Of a stretch of DNA of 64,000 nucleotides, positions 25,676-33,666 are shown in pieces. Each line of letters begins with the position of its first letter. The first letter of the stretch is position 1. The notes beneath the pieces are model-generated. The model worked only from the letters and a program-made list of their open reading frames with translations, did no database searches and had not been told where the DNA came from. Position numbers and translations under genes: made by a program. Source of the stretch: an uncultured Muribaculaceae bacterium (GTDB taxonomy: Bacteria; Bacteroidota; Bacteroidia; Bacteroidales; Muribaculaceae); the NCBI GenBank assembly GCA_910586475.1, contig CAJUHM010000004.1, forward strand, positions 1 through 64,000. The letters run 5' to 3'.

Positions 25676-27664
25676 TTACTTACGCTTGCGGATGAAAACA
25701 CCGTGCGGACTTTTTACCGTGATCGATCTGATCGATTCCGGAAGGGTCGACCGGCATTGTTTGACGCCACCATTCTCCATGTCGATGTCGGCGCCTGCAA
25801 AGCCGAATACAAGTGACTGCAGGAGGCCTCCCGCACCCGTTACGAAGTAGACATGGTCGTTGCCCGACGATTCCGACAGATTGTGAAACGGCCCGCGTAG
25901 GTTCGGTTCGTAGGCGCGTCCGACAAGCCGTGAGGCTCTTTCGCCTTTGCCCATGCGTGCATAATTGACGGCCATAGCCGAATGGCTCATGGCCGGCCCG
26001 TTGACAGAGTCTATTTTTGAGTCATAGTAGGTCAGGTTGCGCTCGATCTCGTCGGGAGTCCTGAACAGATGGAGCGGATATGCGAGCAGAGCCACATCGG
26101 CCTGTTTGATCTTTTCGCCGGCATATCCTTCATATTCCGCTACAATATCTGTCCCCGTGATGAAGTGAAACCGGATGTTTTTCTCCAGGTCCTCCCATTG
26201 AGGATCTGCTTTCAGCCCAAGCAGCCGGGCTGCACGTCCGGCATATTCAAGCGAACGCTTCACCGCAGCGTTGGTAAAGGCATTATCGCTAACTCCGATA
26301 GCATACTCGTCGGCACCGACCACAGCCTTGATGCTGTAGAGTCCGTCGCTTCCTTTCTCCGCTCGGCTTACCCAGAAATCGGCGCAGTCTTTCAGCAGAG
26401 GCCACGCCTTGTCTCGAAGCCAGTCGATGTCGCCAGTCGCGCAGTAGTAGAGCCACACACCGTTTGCAATATCGGCCGTGACGTGATGTTCCAGCGGTCC
26501 GGTAAGTGCGAACGTCGGTGTTGATTCCTCGCCCAGATCGTCGCTTTCCCATGGAAACATTGCGCCCCTGAATCCGTGGGCCACCGCTCTTTTTCGTGCC
26601 TGCGGAAGTGTGGCGATCCGGTAATCGGCCATGTCGCGGGCAATTTCCGGCTGTAGGACTGCCATGACCGGAAGCATCCATGTGTCGGCATCCCAGAAGA
26701 TATGTCCGTAGTAGTGGGCCGACGAGAGTCCCATCGGGGCTATGCTCCTTCCCGAACCGGGGAGTGCCGAAGCATAGAGATTATAGAGAGCGGCGCGTGT
26801 GTGTGCCTGCAGTTCGGGATTGCCGTCGATGACGATGTCGCCCTCCCACAGTCTGTCCCATGCCGCCCTGTGACGGTCCATGAGGCTTTCCCGTCCGGTC
26901 GAAATCGCATAGAGAACCTGGCGTTCGGATTCGTTCCACGGATCGGCGAAATCTGCTGTCGAAATCAGTGAGGAGACGATCCACAGCTCAGCCTCCTGCC
27001 CCTTTTTCAGCGTGATCGTAAGCGAATCGGCTGAGATTCGGGTCCAGTCTTCTCCTTCCATGCTGATTGAGGCGACCATCGCGTCGCGGCCCTGATTGTA
27101 GAGACCCTCGGCGCGGAGGAAATGACGCTGTTTGCTGTCGGCGCTGAATTTCCTCTCACTGATCTTATGGTCGGAGAGCGATCCCGGAATCGACGGGGCA
27201 TTGCTGACAGCGACCGTGACGTTGTTGTCAGTGGCTTTGACTGTCAGAACGTCGGATGTCACGAATGGCAGTGACCGGAGATTGACAATCCGGTTAGTCA
27301 CTTCGAGACCCGGTAGGGCATAGGCGGTTGTTATTTCGCCGCTACGCATGTCGAGACTCTGTCGCCAGTTGTTCTGCGGGGCCGGTGAACCGTTTGCCGT
27401 CACCGAAAGACTGATCGGACCGATTGCCTCGATTATAGAGGAGACCTTAGTGTCGCGACCGCGTCTGACAGCATTGGCCGAAAACATTCTTGAACTCCGC
27501 AGGCCCGAGCGGTCCACGACCGTTCCGAGCTGACCGTTTCCGGAGATCGGCGGAGAGTAATCGGCCAGATCCCCTTCCGAGGCCGACAGAATCCATTGGT
27601 TCTGAGAAAAAGCCGTGCCGGCCAGAAATATGGTCAGCACGGCAAGAAGAGCAATTTTTTTCAC
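25676..27664 (-). CDS. Glycoside hydrolase family 65-like enzyme (acid trehalase/kojibiose type), exported
   Basis: A 662-aa exported hydrolase. The start codon is GTG, which overlaps the GH97 stop in a GTGA arrangement, and it gives a good signal peptide (MKKIALLAVLTIFLAGTAFS). The N-terminal beta-sandwich starts SASEGDLADYSPPISGNGQLG, and the (alpha/alpha)6 barrel carries HYYGHIFWDADTWMLPVM, FRGAMFPWESDDLGEE and ANGVWLYYCATGDIDWL, all typical of GH65 and its ATHL1-like subgroup. GH65 members cleave or phosphorolyse alpha-glucosides such as trehalose, kojibiose or glucosyl-galactose. A periplasmic location favours hydrolysis over phosphorolysis. Coupling to GH97 suggests both act on alpha-glucosidic oligosaccharides. 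Confidence 0.87.
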   Translation of the reverse strand: MKKIALLAVLTIFLAGTAFSQNQWILSASEGDLADYSPPISGNGQLGTVVDRSGLRSSRMFSANAVRRGRDTKVSSIIEAIGPISLSVTANGSPAPQNNWRQSLDMRSGEITTAYALPGLEVTNRIVNLRSLPFVTSDVLTVKATDNNVTVAVSNAPSIPGSLSDHKISERKFSADSKQRHFLRAEGLYNQGRDAMVASISMEGEDWTRISADSLTITLKKGQEAELWIVSSLISTADFADPWNESERQVLYAISTGRESLMDRHRAAWDRLWEGDIVIDGNPELQAHTRAALYNLYASALPGSGRSIAPMGLSSAHYYGHIFWDADTWMLPVMAVLQPEIARDMADYRIATLPQARKRAVAHGFRGAMFPWESDDLGEESTPTFALTGPLEHHVTADIANGVWLYYCATGDIDWLRDKAWPLLKDCADFWVSRAEKGSDGLYSIKAVVGADEYAIGVSDNAFTNAAVKRSLEYAGRAARLLGLKADPQWEDLEKNIRFHFITGTDIVAEYEGYAGEKIKQADVALLAYPLHLFRTPDEIERNLTYYDSKIDSVNGPAMSHSAMAVNYARMGKGERASRLVGRAYEPNLRGPFHNLSESSGNDHVYFVTGAGGLLQSLVFGFAGADIDMENGGVKQCRSTLPESIRSITVKSPHGVFIRKRK

Positions 27665-29661
27665 TTTACCGGAATAAACGTGATTGCCTGACCGCTGGTT
27701 GCCATCATGTTGATCGGCAGTTCGTCGTCGGCTGTGACTTTTTTCTTTGTGACAGACAGTTTTTCGGGATTGCCCGAAGCGATGTCGTCGCCATAGATGA
27801 CAGCCTCATAGGTTGTCCCTTTTTTGAGGAACGACAGCGGAAGAGTCAGCTCGCGCGGCATGCTGTTAGTGCCCGCTCCGACGAAGAATGATTCGCCCGC
27901 ACGACGTGCGACAACAATATATTCTCCAATTTCGCCCTGCAGAGCCGACGACCAGTCGCAGTCGGCGTTGAAGTCGCGGAAGAACTGGAATCCGGGCTGT
28001 CCCTCATAGTTTTCGATCTGGTCGGCGGCCATCTGGAGCGGTGAGTAGATGATTACCCAGTTGGCAATCTGGCGTGCCAGTGTCGTTTTGATGCAGCATT
28101 CGCTGTTGGGCCCGTTCCATTCGATTCGTCCTTTGTCGGCTTTCGCACGGCGGTAATTTATGTCAAATATACCGGGAGTGTAGTCCATCGGACCCGAGAG
28201 CAGTCTGACGAAGGGGAGCACGCATAGGTAGTCGGCAGTGTTGCCGGCCGACCAGGCATTCCATTCCATGCCGCGTGCGCCTTCGCGGGTCATCATGTTG
28301 GGCCATGTGCGGCGTATACCGGTTTCCTTGATCGGCTCGTGGGCGTCGATCATTATCTGATAGCGGGCAGCGGTTTCGACAACCTTCTGATAATGGCGCA
28401 CGCCATATTGCGAATGGTGGTAGTAGCCACCTTTGAATCCGCCTGCATAACCTGTCTTGACCGTATGGATTCCGAGAGACTTATAGTAGGCGAAGGCGAT
28501 GTCAAGAACTGCTTCGAATTCCGGAATGTTGCCTCCGGTCTCGTCGTGGGCCCAGAGTTCGATGTTGTTTTTGCGGGCATATTCGGAGATCGAGTCGATG
28601 TCGAAGTCGGCATATGCTTTAATATAGTCGAAATGCTGGTTGCCGCCCCAGTTTTCCCAACCCTCGTTCCATCCTTCGAAGAGCACTCCCTGAAGGTTGT
28701 TGGCTTTGGCGAAGTCAATATATTTTATGGCGTTCTCTGTGGTTGCCCCGTGGCGCGGTCCCATTGTCCATGTCTGGGTTCCGAGGTGCATTCCCCACCA
28801 GATTCCGACATATTTTTGCGGTTTGATCCAGCTGACGTCAGCGATCTTACAGGGTTCGTTGAGGTTAAGGATCATGGAGGAGTTGATCAGATCCGTTGCC
28901 GAACGTCCGATCTGAATCGTGCGCCAGGGTGTCTTGAACTTCGATCCGACAACGGCTTTTATTCCGTCGGGCATCGGGGCGAGAGCCGCGCGCAGTGTGC
29001 GGACTGCGTCCGAGTCGGCCTTGAGTGTCATTTCAGGGAAGTCGTAGAGGGCCGCTTCATGGATCGAACCGTAGATGCTCGTCGAATCTACACGGAACGT
29101 GAACGGGGTGTTGGCGTTTTCCACGCTGTCGACCGGCAGTTTGCGGTACTCTTTTTCATATGAATCGAAGTCAGCCGGAATCGACCACGTTGTCGCGCCG
29201 GAGGCAAAGGCAAATTCAGTCAGTTCATCCATGACTGTTATAGAGTCGAGACCCGAAGCGTCCCACTCATATCTGAAGGCGATTCCGTCGTTGAAAGCTC
29301 TGACGCGTATGGTCATGGTCAGTGCAGAATCTGCGAGAGTCATGGCCATCTCCTTGTAGTGATCGCGTAGTTCCTTGTTTTCACCCCACGGCTGATGCCA
29401 GATAGTGTCTGCCTCGTTGAAACTGAGTGAGACAGTCGCGCCGGGCGATAGGTTCAGTCCTTCGGCGTCGAATCCGAGACGCGACGGACTGATGAGCTGA
29501 TGCCCGTCTACGCTGACGCTGTAGGTCGTGGCCGAATCGGTATGGTTCAGGCTGACCTCGATTCTTCCGTCAGGAGATTTCACGACCGAGTCTTTCTCAC
29601 CCGAACATCCCGAAGCAAGAACAGCAAACGCTGAAAGCGTGGCGATAAGATTTTTTTTCAT
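27661..29661 (-). CDS. Glycoside hydrolase family 97, likely inverting alpha-glucosidase, lipoprotein
   Basis: A 666-aa enzyme related to SusB of Bacteroides thetaiotaomicron. The N-terminus is a lipoprotein signal (SAFAVLASGCSGEKD), so it is probably lipid-anchored. The N-terminal beta-sandwich is followed by the TIM barrel with VLFEGWNEGWENWGGNQHFD. Three Glu residues line up with the SusB inverting set: LWAHDETGGN, IMIDAHEPIK and GARGMEWNAW. The retaining galactosidase subgroup uses an Asp nucleophile at another site, so an inverting alpha-glucosidase is the better call. The end overlaps the GH65 start by 4 bases. A -7 box, TAAATTTG, lies at 29776-29769 on the minus strand, about 108 bases upstream of the start. 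Confidence 0.92.
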   Translation of the reverse strand: MKKNLIATLSAFAVLASGCSGEKDSVVKSPDGRIEVSLNHTDSATTYSVSVDGHQLISPSRLGFDAEGLNLSPGATVSLSFNEADTIWHQPWGENKELRDHYKEMAMTLADSALTMTIRVRAFNDGIAFRYEWDASGLDSITVMDELTEFAFASGATTWSIPADFDSYEKEYRKLPVDSVENANTPFTFRVDSTSIYGSIHEAALYDFPEMTLKADSDAVRTLRAALAPMPDGIKAVVGSKFKTPWRTIQIGRSATDLINSSMILNLNEPCKIADVSWIKPQKYVGIWWGMHLGTQTWTMGPRHGATTENAIKYIDFAKANNLQGVLFEGWNEGWENWGGNQHFDYIKAYADFDIDSISEYARKNNIELWAHDETGGNIPEFEAVLDIAFAYYKSLGIHTVKTGYAGGFKGGYYHHSQYGVRHYQKVVETAARYQIMIDAHEPIKETGIRRTWPNMMTREGARGMEWNAWSAGNTADYLCVLPFVRLLSGPMDYTPGIFDINYRRAKADKGRIEWNGPNSECCIKTTLARQIANWVIIYSPLQMAADQIENYEGQPGFQFFRDFNADCDWSSALQGEIGEYIVVARRAGESFFVGAGTNSMPRELTLPLSFLKKGTTYEAVIYGDDIASGNPEKLSVTKKKVTADDELPINMMATSGQAITFIPVK

Positions 29662-29768
29662 GTGGTTGTTAAATAAGGCGTAAAAGATTAATGTTTATTC
29701 TGTGGTAAATATCAATAGGCGTTTTCTAATAATATAATATAAGGAGTCATTTACCTGTGATTCTCTTG

Positions 29769-29776
29769 CAAATTTA
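29769..29776 (-). promoter_or_regulatory. -7 box of the GH97-GH65 operon
   Basis: The minus strand reads TAAATTTG, an exact -7 match. The leader to the GH97 start would be about 100 bases. No matching -33 TTTG seen. Confidence 0.4.
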
Positions 29777-29850
29777 GTGAAAAAAAATGTGATTTTGAGG
29801 TCTCGATCGACCTTTCCGGTTGGCCTGTTGGCTAAAAACACCTGAAAAAC

Positions 29851-29882
29851 TTTGGCGAGTTAGGTTAAAAAGATTAACTTTG
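29851..29882 (+). promoter_or_regulatory. Promoter of the FadL-type channel gene
   Basis: TTTG at 29851-29854 and TAACTTTG at 29875-29882 with 20-base spacing are an exact Bacteroides match. A GTG at 29882 overlaps the -7 box, so translation must begin further down, at ATG 29912. Confidence 0.85.
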
Positions 29883-29911
29883 TGGACTTTTCAACCAATT
29901 TTGTAACCATT

Positions 29912-31228
29912 ATGAAAAAAATCGTGATAGCTGTAGCTTCGCTTTTCGCATTTCTTGGAGCGAACGCCGAGGGCTACCAAATCAACACTTTGAGCGCAAA
30001 ACAATTGGGTATGGGACATACCGGAACCGCTCTTAAGCTTGGATCGGAGAGTATGATATTCAACCCGGGTGCACTCGGTTTCTCCGACAAGACTCTTGAT
30101 ATCTCTGGATCTGTGACAGGTATCAAAGCTGATGCAACAGCAACTTATGAAGGCGTTGACTACAAGACAGACAACGGGCTCTCGACACCCCTCGCTCTCA
30201 ACGTGGCTTTCAAAGTCTACGATAACCTGCAGGCCGGCGTTTCGTTCTATACTCCCTATGGCAGCGGAATCAACTGGACCAAAAGCTGGCCCGGATCGAT
30301 GCTCAACCAAAAAGTGGATCTCAAGGTCTATAACATCCAGCCGACAATTTCGTGGCGCATCACTGAAAAGCTCTCTGTCGGCGTCGGAATGATGCTTTCC
30401 TGGGGTAGTGTCAACCTCGACAAGGCCCTCATTCCCGGAGCAGCCTTCGATCAGTATGCCGGAATGCCGATTCTCGGAAATACTCCTGCCGCCTCTGTCA
30501 ATCTCAAAGGGACAAGCCATGTTTCCCTCGGTGCGAACGTCGGAGTTCTCTACGACATCAACCGCAAATGGAGCGTTGGTGCGAATTTCCGCACAAAAAT
30601 GGGAATGAAGGTCACCTCCGGAACCGCGACACTCAGCTATGCCAACGATCAGATTGCGGGAATGTTGTCAAATCTGCCCCTCGGATATATCAACGAAGCT
30701 AATTTCGCATCAGAAATGCCCTGTCCCTACGTGCTCAATGTCGGTGCGTCGTTCAAGCCCGACAGCCGTTGGACAATTGCCGCCGATGTGACCCTGACCG
30801 GCTGGAAAGCCTATAAGAATCTCCAAATCACTTTCCCCGAACTCTCGGAGATCCTTCAGCAAAACTTCAATCAGGATATTCCCAAAAACTACAAAAACTC
30901 GCTGACCTACCATGTCGGTGCCCAGTATGCCGTCACTGACCGTGCCGATCTCCGTCTCGGTCTAATGGTCGACACTTCCCCCGTCAACCACGATAACTAC
31001 AACCCCGAAACACCCGGAATGACAAAGATCGAACCGACTGTCGGATTCTCATTCCGTCCGGTCAGCCAGCTTTCGATTGACTTCGCATTCATGTATGTGG
31101 CAGGACTTGGGGTCGACAATGCAAAGTGCTCCTATGTTGACATGCTCACTCAGCAACCTAAGGAGTTCGTGGCCGACTACAAATGCCACGCTTTCGCTCC
31201 GTCGATCGGACTGTCCTATTCTTTCTGA
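29912..31228 (+). CDS. FadL/TodX-type outer-membrane hydrophobic-compound channel
   Basis: A 438-aa outer-membrane beta-barrel of the OMPP1/FadL/TodX family, which lets fatty acids or other hydrophobic molecules cross the outer membrane. The start at ATG 29912 yields a signal peptide (MKKIVIAVASLFAFLGANAEG). The family hatch sequence follows directly: YQINTLSAKQLGMGHTGTAL, with the early LGMGHTGTALKLGSESMIFNPGAL corresponding to the N-terminal plug with its NPA-like NPG motif. The C-terminus is KCHAFAPSIGLSYSF, ending in Phe as barrels do. A small lipoprotein gene follows 121 bases later. Confidence 0.92.
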   Translation: MKKIVIAVASLFAFLGANAEGYQINTLSAKQLGMGHTGTALKLGSESMIFNPGALGFSDKTLDISGSVTGIKADATATYEGVDYKTDNGLSTPLALNVAFKVYDNLQAGVSFYTPYGSGINWTKSWPGSMLNQKVDLKVYNIQPTISWRITEKLSVGVGMMLSWGSVNLDKALIPGAAFDQYAGMPILGNTPAASVNLKGTSHVSLGANVGVLYDINRKWSVGANFRTKMGMKVTSGTATLSYANDQIAGMLSNLPLGYINEANFASEMPCPYVLNVGASFKPDSRWTIAADVTLTGWKAYKNLQITFPELSEILQQNFNQDIPKNYKNSLTYHVGAQYAVTDRADLRLGLMVDTSPVNHDNYNPETPGMTKIEPTVGFSFRPVSQLSIDFAFMYVAGLGVDNAKCSYVDMLTQQPKEFVADYKCHAFAPSIGLSYSF

Positions 31229-31288
31229 CGGTCTGTGAAAAAAATCCGATCTCGCGTGAACAAATTCCACCCTTCCGGAGTTATTAAA

Positions 31289-31309
31289 CATTGATAAGCT
31301 ATATCAATG
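31289..31309. repeat. Perfect 8-bp inverted repeat upstream of the small lipoprotein gene
   Basis: CATTGATA (31289-31296) and TATCAATG (31302-31309) flank AGCTA. It has no T-run, so it is not a standard terminator for the FadL gene. It may be an operator or a leader hairpin for the gene at 31350. Confidence 0.5.
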
Positions 31310-31349
31310 ATCAAAACTTATTTAACCCCTAATTTGAAAACTAAAAGTT

Positions 31350-31574
31350 ATGAAAAAAGTTGTTCTTACATTAGCTGTGGTAGCCGCAGTAGGACTGGTC
31401 GCCTGCAACAGCAAAGCTAAAGAAGAAGCTCAGGCTGCAGCCGCCGATTCTACAGAAGCACTTCTCATCGAAGAAGAAACTGTGACTCTTGTCGAAGACT
31501 CTGCTGCCGCTACTGTTGACACTGTTGTCGCTGCCGTTTCGGACGCTGTCGACTCAGTTGCAGCTCAGAAGTAA
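31350..31574 (+). CDS. Small acidic lipoprotein of unknown function
   Basis: A 74-aa lipoprotein. The signal peptide ends in the lipobox VGLVAC, with lipidated Cys19. The mature part of about 55 residues is rich in Ala, Glu, Asp, Val and Thr, with no aromatic residue and only a few lysines, so it is likely extended or helical and strongly acidic. I recognise no family. It sits between the FadL-type channel and its own strong terminator. Small abundant lipoproteins of this kind are common in Bacteroidales. Confidence 0.75.
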   Translation: MKKVVLTLAVVAAVGLVACNSKAKEEAQAAAADSTEALLIEEETVTLVEDSAAATVDTVVAAVSDAVDSVAAQK

Positions 31575-31619
31575 GAAAGGCGACCCGCTTAGGCGAGCCA
31601 CCAACTGAACTTCAGAAAA

Positions 31620-31661
31620 TAACCGTTGCCACGTCACGATGAGGCAACGGTTAATTTTTTT
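31620..31661 (+). terminator. Rho-independent terminator of the small lipoprotein gene
   Basis: An 11-bp stem (AACCGTTGCC at 31621-31630 paired with 31643-31652, plus a closing T-A pair) is followed by a T7 run at 31655-31661. Confidence 0.9.
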
Positions 31662-31768
31662 GTTTTCTGTGCCGAACGAAGAAGCCTTTCGGGGTGTTTT
31701 ATTTTCAACTCCTGCACTCCTGCACGGATAATCACGGTTTCAATTTGAAAATAAATTACCTTCATCCC

Positions 31769-33067
31769 ATGTCCCGTTTCTCATATCTGAGCGTCATCAT
31801 TATGCTCGCATCTTTTTTCGCAATTCCCGCCAGTGCACTCAAACCTCGTGAAATGCCTGACACGTTTCTGATTCCCGAACGCGCTGTCATCGCGACCGGA
31901 AGCCCCGAGCAGGCCGGCGCTCTTGTTGCGATCCTCTATGACACCCACGAACTCCATTTCGCCGATCCGTCGAGTCCGCGGTTTCTTTTCCTTGACCGCG
32001 AAGGAAAAGTCGCTTTAGGCATCGGCGGCTACATCAAAGGAACTGCGCAATATGACTTCGACGGAGCCATCGATGACGGAGCTTCATTCGTGACCTATGA
32101 CATTCCGGTGCCGGCCAATCCGGCTCAGCGCGAGCAGTTCTACGGCAATGCCAACCATTCGACGCTCTTCCTCCAGCTCGTCGGGCGCAGCTCCCGCTTC
32201 GGCTACTATCAGGTCTATGCCCAGACCGAGTTCACCGGAGGTGGCGAAAGTGGCTATGGTCTGACCCTCAAGCAGGCCTATCTGAAAGTGGGCTATGTGA
32301 CAGCCGGACTTGCCAACAGTACGTTTGTCGACGGTAGCGCCGGCACTCCCGCCGTCGACGACCAGGGCCCGTCGGGTGAGATGAGCCGCAAGAATGTTCT
32401 TGTCCGCTATGCGCCCAGGTTTTCCGATCATATTTCGGCTGGGATAGGAATCGAGATGCCGGCCGTCAGTGTGACAACCGATGCTTCGACCGAAAAAATC
32501 AATCCGCGTGTTCCCGATATTCCCGTCTACGTCCAGTATGAATGGGGCGGGGGAAACAGCCACCTCCGGTTCTCGGCCCTTTGGCGCAACCAGACCTATC
32601 GGGATCTCAAGACAGCGCGAAACCGGTTTTCGACCGGATGGGCGCTCCAGCTGTCGGGAATCGCGCATCTGACTAAAATTTTCGCCGTCTACTATCAGGG
32701 AGCCTACGGACATGGCTACGGCTCTTATATCAACGATTTGTCAGGCAACGGCATGGACCTTGTCTACGGAAGGACCGAAGGAGAGATGAAATCGCCCGCA
32801 ATGTCCAATATGGAGTTGGGATTCAGATATGACGCTTCGTCCAAAGTTTATTTTTCCGGGTCTTACAGCGAGGTTCGCACCTTTAAACTCGGCTATCTCG
32901 GTCCGGACACTTACAAAGGCAGCCGCTATCTCGGAATCAGCGGGTTCTATAATCTTGCATCGGATCTGACGATCGGAGCCGAATATCTCTGGGGACAGCG
33001 CAAGAACTACAACGGTGCGCGCAATCATGCAAACCGCATCATGGCTCTTCTTCAATACAACTTCTGA
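31769..33067 (+). CDS. DcaP-like outer-membrane porin
   Basis: A 432-aa outer-membrane barrel. I place the start at ATG 31769 because it gives a signal peptide (SVIIMLASFFAIPASA). The frame open back to 31694 adds 25 residues with no function. After a short N-terminal region the barrel begins GKVALGIGGYIKGTAQYDFDG, followed by alternating amphipathic strands such as RFGYYQVYAQTEFTGGG and LTLKQAYLKVGYVTAGLANS, and it ends in LLQYNF. The pattern matches DcaP-type trimeric porins and related Bacteroidota barrel proteins. Solute specificity is not visible. No operon partner. Confidence 0.8.
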   Translation: MSRFSYLSVIIMLASFFAIPASALKPREMPDTFLIPERAVIATGSPEQAGALVAILYDTHELHFADPSSPRFLFLDREGKVALGIGGYIKGTAQYDFDGAIDDGASFVTYDIPVPANPAQREQFYGNANHSTLFLQLVGRSSRFGYYQVYAQTEFTGGGESGYGLTLKQAYLKVGYVTAGLANSTFVDGSAGTPAVDDQGPSGEMSRKNVLVRYAPRFSDHISAGIGIEMPAVSVTTDASTEKINPRVPDIPVYVQYEWGGGNSHLRFSALWRNQTYRDLKTARNRFSTGWALQLSGIAHLTKIFAVYYQGAYGHGYGSYINDLSGNGMDLVYGRTEGEMKSPAMSNMELGFRYDASSKVYFSGSYSEVRTFKLGYLGPDTYKGSRYLGISGFYNLASDLTIGAEYLWGQRKNYNGARNHANRIMALLQYNF

Positions 33068-33093
33068 CGCCTTACGCCCGAACGTGGCACATT

Positions 33094-33312
33094 TCAGACG
33101 CCTGCGATCATGACCGACCGTCGGGCAGTCCATCCCTGTGAACTGTTTCGGAGATCTATCGTTGCCAGCCCACGGCTGATTCCGGCCTTTCTGAGCAGAA
33201 TCGAAAGGATTTCAGAATAGGAGGTCACGCCGTCGGTCTTGATTGTGGCGCAGATTTTCCCTCTGAGGGAGAGTGTTGCGAAAATAACGTCAGTGAGAGA
33301 AATTGTTGCCAT
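33094..33312 (-). CDS. Small protein of 72 aa, unknown function, probably real
   Basis: A compact 72-aa frame with ATG start (MATISLTDVIFATLSLRGK) standing alone between the porin and ileS, on the opposite strand. Its length, a sequence reminiscent of short Bacteroidales hypothetical proteins that begin MATISLT, and the lack of any overlapping gene suggest it is coding. No motif or membrane helix is clear. A TAATTTTG -7-like box occurs on the minus strand about 70 bases upstream. It could also be a chance frame. Confidence 0.55.
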   Translation of the reverse strand: MATISLTDVIFATLSLRGKICATIKTDGVTSYSEILSILLRKAGISRGLATIDLRNSSQGWTARRSVMIAGV

Positions 33313-33569
33313 GATTGTTATTGCCTTTATCGTTGAATATGATGTGTCTTAGATCGTAATTGTTTGGATGACACTGCAAAATTAGCCGGACAGTGGGCAA
33401 AAACTATGCTCGCTTTAATTAAAATGAATTAAATGTGGCCTTTGCCGACGGAATCTCATAAGACCTGTCAGTAACTGTTGCCACGACCTTTTGCCGTTTG
33501 ATCACCTTTTTTAACTCGCATTTTGCCCCTATTTGGCCATCACTGAATCAACTAACATTTTCTTTGACC

Positions 33570-33600
33570 TTTGTCAATCCAATTAAATTCAGTAAATTTG
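33570..33600 (+). promoter_or_regulatory. Promoter of ileS
   Basis: TTTG at 33570-33573 and TAAATTTG at 33593-33600, with 19-base spacing, match the Bacteroides consensus exactly. The longer open frame begins at a TTG inside this -33 box, so ATG 33667 is the real start. Confidence 0.82.
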
Positions 33601-33642
33601 CACTCTGACAGCTCTGGCAGCAGCCCGAACTGTCAGAGTGCA
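33599..33642. repeat. 13-bp perfect palindrome overlapping the ileS -7 box and leader
   Basis: TGCACTCTGACAG (33599-33611) is repeated as its exact complement at 33630-33642 with an 18-base spacer. The left arm shares two bases with the -7 box and spans the expected transcription start. It could be an operator, or a hairpin at the very 5' end of the ileS mRNA. It does not resemble a T-box. Confidence 0.8.
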
Positions 33643-33666
33643 TCAATCAAATTCAAATTGAAAGCG

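Larger units (their letters stand above)
33313..33666. other. Divergent region between the 72-aa gene and ileS
   Basis: This 354-base gap holds a clear plus-strand promoter for ileS (33570-33600) with a long palindrome overlapping its -7 box. A minus-strand -7-like TAATTTTG may serve the 72-aa gene. The rest is AT-rich with no recognised element. Confidence 0.6.

Noticed and set aside
28339..29163. 274-codon frame antisense to the GH97 gene
   Set aside because: Covered by the GH97 gene with all its catalytic motifs.
33571..33666. Longer N-terminus for IleRS
   Set aside because: The TTG start lies in the -33 box of a consensus promoter and the extra residues are not found in IleRS proteins.
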